Source: Clostridia bacterium
Lineage (GTDB): Bacteria > Bacillota > Clostridia > Christensenellales > DTU072
Assembly: GCA_028699795.1 (NCBI GenBank)
Contig: JAQVTZ010000020.1
Span: 1-17,001, forward strand
Direction of reading: 5' to 3'
Length of the DNA: 17,001 nucleotides
The translations under genes and the position numbers were made by a program. Position 1 is the first letter of the stretch; every line of letters starts with the position of its first letter. Shown in pieces: positions 1-6,028 of the stretch. The notes below the pieces were generated by a model. That model was not told where the DNA came from and searched no databases. It saw only the letters and a program-made list of their open reading frames with translations.

Positions 1-33
1 TTACCCTACTCTTCTATATCAATTATTCTGTGG

Positions 34-55
34 AAGGAGGATTTATGTACTAATG
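34..55 (+). promoter_or_regulatory. Shine-Dalgarno with two-codon mini-ORF before the DUF3604 gene
   Basis: A strong AAGGAGG lies at 34-40. It is 4 bases from an ATG at 45 that opens the mini-ORF ATG-TAC-TAA (45-53). The TAA overlaps by one base the ATG at 53 that opens the long reading frame. The SD is 12 bases from that second ATG, which is longer than ideal. Ribosomes may therefore initiate at 45, stop at once and re-initiate at 53. The sequence shows the arrangement; the coupling is inference. Confidence 0.5.
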
Positions 56-1882
56 AAACACAATCAAACCGCCTTTCTTCCCCAAAAAACAAATATTGCT
101 TTCATTATTAAACTCATCCTTGTTATTGCTATGCTTATCGCTTGGGTGATGATGTCGGTCAATCCCAAAGTAATGTTCGTCAACAAAGCCGTACAGCTCT
201 GGGTACACGCGCCTAACTATGTCGATACCGAGGAAGAGTTCGAAATCACAGTGCAAGCATGGGATTGGTCCGAACGGTTGGCTAAGTCGTACAAAAACAC
301 TGTTGGTTTTGAAATAGTATCTTACCGTCTGGACGATTACGAATTGTTAAATTCGGCAAGTTATACCATTCCTTCGCCTACGAAGTTTCTAGGCGCCAAA
401 ATAAATTTGGGCGGCATATCTCCCGAATTAGTATCCAAAGAAGTAGGAAAAATGTCTTTCCCTGTAACAATCGCAACCGAAGGCATCCATTATATTCTTG
501 CAAAAGACGATAAGGGGTTAAGCGCGGTAAGCAATCCCATTGTGGCAGTAGACGGCAATACCAAAGCCTTGTTATGGGGCGATATTCATACCCATTCGGC
601 ATTGAGCGACGGATCAGGACTTCCGAATACCATTATGAAATATGCGCGGGATTCGGCATTGCTAGATTTTTACGCGCTCACAGACCATGGCGAAGGATTC
701 GGCATTACGACAACCGAACGGGCAAAATGGCAGGTTAACCATAACTATAAAAAGACGGAAGAATACAACGCGCCGGGTGAGTTTGTCACTTTCCACGGCA
801 TAGAGTGGACCACAAGCTTCGGTATGATTGGCAAAGAGTTCGGATACGGGCATTATACCATTGTATCTGACGCCGACGCCCCCGTGCTTGCCGCGCGCGG
901 CAAACAAGAATCCACAAATGAGCTATGGCAATATTTAGACGAGTATTGCGCAGAAAATAATGCCAAAGTTATCGCGCTGCCTCACCACTTAACGCAGACC
1001 AATTTCGAAATGGATTGGTTCGGAATGAATCCCGAATATGTCAAAACGGTATGCGCGTTTTCCGTGCATGGGGCGGACTTATTGCCGTCCAACGACCCTC
1101 TCAATTATTTGGGCACCGTACACGCGCACGATGCGCCTTTGCCGGGCGCGTCCATCGTAGACGCATTGCGGATGGGCTATAAAGTCGCCATTGTGGCGAA
1201 CTCGGACAGCCACGACGGCAATCCCGGACATGCCCTTTGCCATAAAGCAGCGCATTATCCCAACCAATATCCTGTTTTTGGATGGTTTGCCCGTGGCGGA
1301 CACGCTTACGCGGGCGGCTTAACTGGGGCTTATATAGACAAGAGCGATTTCGACAGAAAAGGCATCATGGATTCTATTCGAAACGGCTCCGTTGTGGCGA
1401 CACGCGCGCCTTTTAGACCTGTGATTGACTTCTCCGTTAACGGGTTAAGGCCGGGTCAAGACGAATCCACCCTTTATGTACCGCAAAGAACAACGGAGCG
1501 GAATATCCAAGTACAAGTACTTCGCGACGGTTTAGAACTGGGCTGGGACGGAAAAGGTAATATTAACGATTGGCAAGACTTAACGGTGGAAGTTTGGAAG
1601 AACTCAGAATTATGGTATACACAAAAAAGCAATGCGCCCATTGTTAATCTCTCGCTTACCGATAATACCGAAATAACGGGCGCCGTATACGATGACTATT
1701 ATTATAACGAATCCACGGGTAAATATTATCAAAACGAAAAGAGCCTTGTGGGAAAAGACAGCCCCGACGGACTTCACTCTGGCGGTCAAGATTATTACTT
1801 TATCAGGGTTTATCAAGGAGAAGGCTCACCAAATGATTTTTACAGTTGGGTCGGGCCTATTTGGGTAGGCGTAAACGGTTAA
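53..1882 (+). CDS. DUF3604 / PHP-type metal-dependent hydrolase-like protein, membrane-anchored
   Basis: This 609-aa protein has an uncleaved-looking hydrophobic segment at about residues 15-43, so the rest is probably outside the cytoplasm, tethered to the membrane. PHP/amidohydrolase-like motifs follow: GDIHTHSALSDG (176-187), LTDHGEG (209-215), FHGIEW (247-252), LPHHL (309-313) and NSDSHDG (383-389). These His/Asp residues match the metal ligands expected of the PHP superfamily. The overall pattern is that of the DUF3604 family, whose substrate I do not know. A beta-rich N-terminal domain (about 44-165) precedes the catalytic part, and the C-terminal 150 residues look like another beta domain. 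The gene is alone on this strand, convergent with rpsU. The start at 53 is chosen because it overlaps a mini-ORF behind a good SD. Family assignment is fairly secure; the biochemical function is unknown. Confidence 0.82.
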   Translation: MKHNQTAFLPQKTNIAFIIKLILVIAMLIAWVMMSVNPKVMFVNKAVQLWVHAPNYVDTEEEFEITVQAWDWSERLAKSYKNTVGFEIVSYRLDDYELLNSASYTIPSPTKFLGAKINLGGISPELVSKEVGKMSFPVTIATEGIHYILAKDDKGLSAVSNPIVAVDGNTKALLWGDIHTHSALSDGSGLPNTIMKYARDSALLDFYALTDHGEGFGITTTERAKWQVNHNYKKTEEYNAPGEFVTFHGIEWTTSFGMIGKEFGYGHYTIVSDADAPVLAARGKQESTNELWQYLDEYCAENNAKVIALPHHLTQTNFEMDWFGMNPEYVKTVCAFSVHGADLLPSNDPLNYLGTVHAHDAPLPGASIVDALRMGYKVAIVANSDSHDGNPGHALCHKAAHYPNQYPVFGWFARGGHAYAGGLTGAYIDKSDFDRKGIMDSIRNGSVVATRAPFRPVIDFSVNGLRPGQDESTLYVPQRTTERNIQVQVLRDGLELGWDGKGNINDWQDLTVEVWKNSELWYTQKSNAPIVNLSLTDNTEITGAVYDDYYYNESTGKYYQNEKSLVGKDSPDGLHSGGQDYYFIRVYQGEGSPNDFYSWVGPIWVGVNG

Positions 1883-1892
1883 AAGCGCAACT

Positions 1893-1908
1893 TTGGACAC
1901 CTCTATTT
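1893..1908. repeat. Solo end of the MITE-like element (relic)
   Basis: TTGGACACCTCTATTT differs at one position from the left end (TTGGGCACCTCTATTT) of the element at 9611-9826. No partner end is visible nearby. It lies just after the DUF3604 stop codon and before the rpsU terminator, and is probably a remnant of another copy, though chance similarity over 16 bases cannot be excluded. Confidence 0.4.
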
Positions 1909-1916
1909 GCAAATGC

Positions 1917-1956
1917 AAAAAACAAACGCCTTCAAGGTCTTTGCTTGAAGGCGTTT
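1917..1956 (-). terminator. Rho-independent terminator of rpsU
   Basis: The arms at 1924-1936 and 1944-1956 are a perfect 13-base inverted repeat (AAACGCCTTCAAG / CTTGAAGGCGTTT) with a 7-base loop. Read on the minus strand, the stem is followed after one G by six Ts (1922-1917). It begins 8 bases after the rpsU stop codon. It may also partly stop transcription coming from the convergent DUF3604 gene, although that side lacks a good T run. Confidence 0.88.
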
Positions 1957-1964
1957 AAATTTGC

Positions 1965-2141
1965 TTATTTGTACATTCTTTTGCGTGCGGCTTCCAACTT
2001 CTTTTTGCGGCGAACGCTGGGCTTTTCGTAGCACTCTTTGCGGCGGAGGTCACCGATTATACCGTCGTTTGCGCATTTCTTTTTCCATCTGCGTATCGCG
2101 CTGTCTAAAGTTTCGTTATCCTTTACATAGACTGTGGACAT
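1965..2141 (-). CDS. rpsU: 30S ribosomal protein S21
   Basis: A 58-aa reading frame read from the minus strand, beginning MSTVYVKDNETLDSAIRRW and ending in a very basic tail (RRKKKLEAARKRMYK). This matches bacterial S21 in length and in its N-terminal V-x-V-x-x-N-E-x-x-x-x-A-[IL]-R-R-[FW] pattern. S21 is a small-subunit protein near the anti-Shine-Dalgarno end of 16S rRNA, involved in initiation. An AGGAGGT lies 7 bases upstream of the ATG (about 2151-2157). The gene has its own promoter (2177-2205) and a strong terminator, so it appears monocistronic. In many Firmicutes rpsU follows the dnaK/mtaB region, often next to a HIT gene. Here it lies more than 8 kb away from the HIT gene, with unrelated genes between. 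Confidence 0.96.
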   Translation of the reverse strand: MSTVYVKDNETLDSAIRRWKKKCANDGIIGDLRRKECYEKPSVRRKKKLEAARKRMYK

Positions 2142-2176
2142 AATTGTTTCACCTCCTTTTTTTCAGCGATAAGTTA

Positions 2177-2205
2177 ATTCTAGTAAAATTTAACTATTTT
2201 GTCAA
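2177..2205 (-). promoter_or_regulatory. Sigma-A-type promoter of rpsU
   Basis: Read on the minus strand, TTGACA (2205-2200) is followed after exactly 17 bases by TAGAAT (2182-2177). That is a perfect -35 box and a 5/6 match to the -10 box with ideal spacing. The transcript would start about 30 bases before the rpsU ATG and include the AGGAGGT site. Confidence 0.85.
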
Positions 2206-2301
2206 GGGTTTTTTCTATTCTAATCGACAGTAACAAAAATACTTCCACATCTGGGGATAAATATACTAATATCATATTTGGAAATGGAAATATATAATTT
2301 T

Positions 2302-2400
2302 CCTTATTTGTAATTTCCTTACTTGTAATTTGTACATCGTAATTTGTAATTTGATTCATCCTTATTTTGTAATTTGCACATTGTAATTTGTAATTTTTAT
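2302..2400 (-). repeat. AT-rich tandem repeat abutting the obgE stop codon
   Basis: Two full units of about 41-43 bases (2318-2400) plus a partial unit (2302-2317). On the minus strand each contains AAATTACAAATTAC, then ATGT(A/G)CAAATTAC and a TAAGGA. The array starts directly after the obgE stop codon (2401-2403). The same module follows the stop codons of mtaB (10919-11024) and of the gene ending at 9596. The rest of the rpsU-obgE gap (2206-2301) is AT-rich with nothing I can assign. Confidence 0.8.
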
Positions 2401-3657
2401 TTACTCTTCATATTCAAACTCGATATCCAAAATGCATACCGTGTCGCCGTCTTTCATGCCGTTTTTCTTTAGCCCTTCGATTACGCCTTTATCGCGCAAT
2501 ACCTTTTGGAACCAACGGAAACTCTCGGCATCGTTTAAAACAACTCTGCGTGCAATATTTTCAATCATTCCTCCAGACACTCTGAAGTTGCCGTTTTCGT
2601 TGGTAATAAAAAACTCGTTGGGGTCGAGAGTTTCGTAAGTGAACGGCTCGAATTCTTCAGGCCCCGCGGGCGGTAAATCTTTTAGCCGATGCGCCATAAG
2701 GTCGAGAAGCGTTTTTACGCCCTCAGTAGTTGCTGCGCTCATCTCTATCACTTTTTTGCGACAGCGCTTACGGAGCGCTTGCAATAAAGTTCTGTCTGTC
2801 AGCAAGTCGCATTTGTTGGCAACGACGATTTCGGGCAATGACGCCAACTTTTTGCTATAATTTTTTAATTCTTTTCGAATGACGGAATAATCTTCGGCAG
2901 GGTTGCGCCCTTCCGAGCCGCTAGCGTCTACAATATGCACAATCAGCCGCACTCTTTCGATGTGCCGCAAAACCTCGTGCCCCAATCCGACTCCGTCCGC
3001 TGCGCCCTCAATTAAGCCGGGGATATCGGCCACCACGAAGTTTTGATCGTAATGCGACACGACCCCGAGATTGGGCGAAAGGGTAGTAAAGTGATAATTA
3101 GCTATTTTGGGGCGCGCCGCGCTGATCACGGAAAGCAGTGTCGATTTCCCTACATTCGGAAAGCCAACGAGCCCTACATCGGCGATGGTTTTGAGTTCTA
3201 AAGTCAATTTTCTCTCTATCGTCGTTTCTCCCAGCTCCGAAAACGCGGGGCTTCTTCTTGTTGCTGTGGCAAAACGCGCGTTGCCTCTGCCGCCCTGCCC
3301 GCCTTTAAAAATCAGTATTTTTTCACCAACATGATAAGCATCCGCAAGAATTGCGCCTGTCTCGGCATCCTTGATAACAGTTCCGCGCGGCACTTTAAGA
3401 ACAATATCTTTGCCGCTACGGCCCGTCATATTGTTGGTGCCCCCTTTTTCGCCGTCTTCAGCGCGATACTTTTTGGTATAACCAAATTGGATAAGCGTAT
3501 TTTGCGACTCGTCCGCTTGCACATAAACGCTTCCGCCGTTGCCTCCATCGCCTCCGTCGGGTCCGCCCTTGGGCACATACTTTTCGCGATGGAAAGATAC
3601 GATGCCGTTACCGCCGTTGCCTGCTTTGCAAAATATATCGGCTTTATCTAAAAACAT
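2401..3657 (-). CDS. obgE: GTPase Obg (ribosome assembly / stress GTPase)
   Basis: A 418-aa protein with the full three-domain Obg layout. The glycine-rich Obg fold is at about residues 1-158 (for example GGPDGGDGGNGG at 31-42). The G domain has G1 GFPNVGKST (165-173), the G2 switch YHFTTL, G3 DIPG (211-214), G4 NKCD (281-284) and G5 SAA (307-309). A C-terminal OCT domain spans about 340-418 and ends in an acidic tail. Obg binds the 50S subunit and couples late ribosome assembly to GTP/(p)ppGpp status in the cytoplasm. Its ATG shares one base with the nth stop codon (TAATG), with AAGGAAG upstream inside nth, so translation is probably coupled. In many Firmicutes obg follows rplU-rpmA; here it closes a repair/RNA-modification cluster. 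An AT-rich repeat begins right after the stop. Confidence 0.97.
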   Translation of the reverse strand: MFLDKADIFCKAGNGGNGIVSFHREKYVPKGGPDGGDGGNGGSVYVQADESQNTLIQFGYTKKYRAEDGEKGGTNNMTGRSGKDIVLKVPRGTVIKDAETGAILADAYHVGEKILIFKGGQGGRGNARFATATRRSPAFSELGETTIERKLTLELKTIADVGLVGFPNVGKSTLLSVISAARPKIANYHFTTLSPNLGVVSHYDQNFVVADIPGLIEGAADGVGLGHEVLRHIERVRLIVHIVDASGSEGRNPAEDYSVIRKELKNYSKKLASLPEIVVANKCDLLTDRTLLQALRKRCRKKVIEMSAATTEGVKTLLDLMAHRLKDLPPAGPEEFEPFTYETLDPNEFFITNENGNFRVSGGMIENIARRVVLNDAESFRWFQKVLRDKGVIEGLKKNGMKDGDTVCILDIEFEYEE

Positions 3658-4313
3658 TATTCTTTCTTCCTTTTTTCATATTCTTCGCAGTTGTCTTTTA
3701 ATAGACAAGAAGCGCAATCAGGTTTTTGCGCGTGACATACATATCTTCCGTGAAAAACCAAATAACTATGCAGTTTGACCCATTTTTCTTTGGGAAACAA
3801 GTTGCGGAGATCTTCCTCCACTTTGTCGGGCGTTTTGCCGTAAGATAAGCCCAGCCTATGAGAAACCCGAAACACATGGGTATCTACGGCAATAGCGGGG
3901 ATACCGAAAACGGTACCCAATACAACCGAAGCGGTTTTGCGCCCTACTCCGCCCAAGGTGGTCAGCTCTTCTATGGTAGACGGCACCTCACCGCCGAAAT
4001 TTTTTACCAAAGATTGCGACATCGCTATAATATTTTTCGCTTTATTATTGTAAAATCCGCAACTGAAAATATAAGGTTTGAGGTCTTCTAAACTCAACGC
4101 AGCGTATTGCTCGGGCTTATTGTATACTTCAAACAGTTTTTTGGTAGCGAGGTTGACCCTCTTATCCGTGCATTGCGCGCTCAAAATTACCGCTACCAAC
4201 AACTCAAACGGCGTCGTATAGTCCAGTTCGCACTTTGCATCGGGATGCATTGTCGCCAATTTGTTATAAATCTCATTTCTATTCATAGATGGTTTAACTC
4301 TTATAGCCTCCAT
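3657..4313 (-). CDS. nth: Endonuclease III (DNA glycosylase / AP lyase)
   Basis: A 218-aa protein of normal Nth length. It removes oxidised pyrimidines and cleaves the abasic site in base-excision repair. The helix-hairpin-helix LTTLGGVGRKTA (117-128) contains the catalytic lysine (K126), and the catalytic aspartate is in VDTHV (D144). The C-terminal iron-sulfur motif is complete: C193-x6-C200-x2-C203-x5-C209. The ATG at 4313 is kept although no clear SD precedes it. An ATG at 4286 (residue 10, MNRNEIY) is a plausible alternative, because conservation with the family appears to begin there. The gene lies 26 bases after the pseudouridine synthase gene and overlaps obgE by one base. Confidence 0.95.
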   Translation of the reverse strand: MEAIRVKPSMNRNEIYNKLATMHPDAKCELDYTTPFELLVAVILSAQCTDKRVNLATKKLFEVYNKPEQYAALSLEDLKPYIFSCGFYNNKAKNIIAMSQSLVKNFGGEVPSTIEELTTLGGVGRKTASVVLGTVFGIPAIAVDTHVFRVSHRLGLSYGKTPDKVEEDLRNLFPKEKWVKLHSYLVFHGRYVCHAQKPDCASCLLKDNCEEYEKRKKE

Positions 4314-4339
4314 TGCAATTTAGAACCGTAGCTTCATTT

Positions 4340-5056
4340 CTATTTTACAATTGCAAGTAAGTTCTCGATATCGAATGCTTTCCACGGAATTTCTTCTGCC
4401 GGCGGCATAACTCGGAACACCATAATGTCTTTACTGACGGGATGAGGAAAACGAAGCTCGTATGCCCATAAAGCAAGATTGGTGACAGGCGACTTGCCGT
4501 TACCGTATTTTTGGTCTCCGAATAAAGGACAACCAATATTGGCCATCTGCACACGCGCTTGGTGACTTCTTCCCGTTATCAGTTTGATATCTACCAAAGC
4601 GTGTCCCATTTTTTCGGCTAGGGTATGATACTCTAGTATCGCAAGTTTTGCTCCCTCTGTCGCTACGGGGACACAATATACTTGATTTTTGGATGTATCT
4701 TTGTAGAGCGCGTTTTTCAATACATTTCTTGGCTGTTTGGGCACCCCAACCGTTACCGAAAGATACCTTTTTTCAAGCTCTCCTTCTTTTAGACTATCCG
4801 CAAGTCGAGCGGCGGACTTGCTGTTGCGGGCAAATACCATAACTCCGCCCGTTGGTCTGTCCAGTCTGTGTACCAGACCCAAAAAGGCTTCACCGGGCTT
4901 ATTATATTTTTTTGCAAGGTATTGTTTCAGAAGATTAAGAAGGTCGTCGTCGCCTGTCTCATCTTTGCAAACGGGCAAGTTTTGAGGTTTCACAACCACC
5001 AGTATTTGGTTATCTTCGTATACTATGTTAATGTCGTCCGATTGAAAATGTTTCAT
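4340..5056 (-). CDS. RluA-family RNA pseudouridine synthase (no S4 domain)
   Basis: A 238-aa protein with the RluA catalytic motif GLVHRLDRPTGGVMVFAR (60-77), where D66 is the expected catalytic aspartate. A later motif, LITGRSHQARVQMANIG, matches the conserved RTHQIRVHMA-type segment of the family. It isomerises uridine to pseudouridine in rRNA or tRNA; the exact target cannot be read from the sequence. It lacks the N-terminal S4 RNA-binding domain found in RluC and RluD, so it is a short form like RluA/TruC. It starts 15 bases after the methyltransferase stop codon with GGGAGA as SD. The neighbouring RNA methyltransferase-like gene suggests both act on RNA. Confidence 0.92.
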   Translation of the reverse strand: MKHFQSDDINIVYEDNQILVVVKPQNLPVCKDETGDDDLLNLLKQYLAKKYNKPGEAFLGLVHRLDRPTGGVMVFARNSKSAARLADSLKEGELEKRYLSVTVGVPKQPRNVLKNALYKDTSKNQVYCVPVATEGAKLAILEYHTLAEKMGHALVDIKLITGRSHQARVQMANIGCPLFGDQKYGNGKSPVTNLALWAYELRFPHPVSKDIMVFRVMPPAEEIPWKAFDIENLLAIVK

Positions 5057-5071
5057 ACGCTGTCTCCCATG

Positions 5072-5944
5072 TCAGTAAATATATCTTGTGATTGAAGTTG
5101 TGCCACACGGCAGAATCACTCGGGGGTCTTCGGTAGGCAATCCTAGTTCGTAAGCCTCTGTCTTGTGAGGAAAGTCTCCTAAGGCAAGGTCCGCGATATT
5201 TTTCATTACCGTAGGTTGCAAACCCGTAGTGTAACTGTTGATAAGATAAAACAACGGTTGGTCCGAAAGCACCTTGCGGGTAAGCTCTACCAAATCGAAT
5301 ATTTTATCTTCCAATTTCCATGTTTCGCCTCTTGGGCCCCTACCAAAACTAGGAGGGTCCATGATAATCGCATCGTAGTGCTTTGCCCGTCTTATCTCTC
5401 TCTCGACAAACTTGACGCAGTCATCTACAATATATCTTATAGGAGCGTCACCCAAACCGCTTCGCTTGGCGTTTTGCCCCGCTCTTTCGCACATCGCTTT
5501 GGCCGCATCGACATGACAAACCGAAGCCCCCGCTTTTGCTGCAGCAAGAGTCGCGCCGCCTGTATAGGCAAAAAGGTTCAATACGCTTATCGGTCTGTTT
5601 GCCTCTTCTATCATCGAAATAATTCGCGCCCAGTTATAGGCTTGCTCTGGGAACACGCCCGTATGCTTAAAGCCCATCAGCTTGAGTGAAAACTTTAAAC
5701 TGCGCCAATGCACAAAAAAATCTTGAGGGACGGGTCTTATTATATTCCATTCACCGCCGCCTGTAGAGCTTCTTTCGTAAACGGCGTGCAAGCCTTTATA
5801 TTTTCTCATGTCAAAAGGCGCACGCCATATGATTTGGGGGTCGGGCCGTAACAGTATGACGCCGCCGAAATCCTCCAGCTTATAACCGTCGCCTGTTGCG
5901 ATAACCCGATAATCCTGCCAGTCTGTTTTAATAATGTCATTCAT
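5072..5944 (-). CDS. Class I SAM-dependent methyltransferase, RlmI/RlmK-like, without PUA domain
   Basis: A 290-aa protein with a Rossmann-type methyltransferase core. Motif I is VLNLFAYTGGAT (121-132), an acidic motif II is in VCHVDAAK (142-149), and motif IV is DPPSFGRGP (196-204). The N(F/L)FAYTG and DPPSFGRG patterns are typical of the RlmI/YccW group, which methylates a cytosine C5 in 23S rRNA. The usual N-terminal PUA domain is missing: RlmI is about 400 aa, and only about 110 residues precede motif I here. The substrate is therefore uncertain, and it may use another RNA. It lies 84 bases after the large regulator gene and 15 bases before the pseudouridine synthase gene. The SD is weak (GGG 9 bases before the ATG). 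Confidence 0.87.
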   Translation of the reverse strand: MNDIIKTDWQDYRVIATGDGYKLEDFGGVILLRPDPQIIWRAPFDMRKYKGLHAVYERSSTGGGEWNIIRPVPQDFFVHWRSLKFSLKLMGFKHTGVFPEQAYNWARIISMIEEANRPISVLNLFAYTGGATLAAAKAGASVCHVDAAKAMCERAGQNAKRSGLGDAPIRYIVDDCVKFVEREIRRAKHYDAIIMDPPSFGRGPRGETWKLEDKIFDLVELTRKVLSDQPLFYLINSYTTGLQPTVMKNIADLALGDFPHKTEAYELGLPTEDPRVILPCGTTSITRYIY

Positions 5945-6028
5945 TTCTATTTACCCAAAATATGTCTGCAAGCGGAATCTTGAACTTGCACAGATACAAG
6001 ATACTGTTACAACCTTTATCCGTTAGAC

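Noticed and set aside
1846..2143. Plus-strand frames of about 60 aa across rpsU
   Set aside because: They are opposite rpsU, whose product, promoter, SD and terminator all agree on the minus strand.
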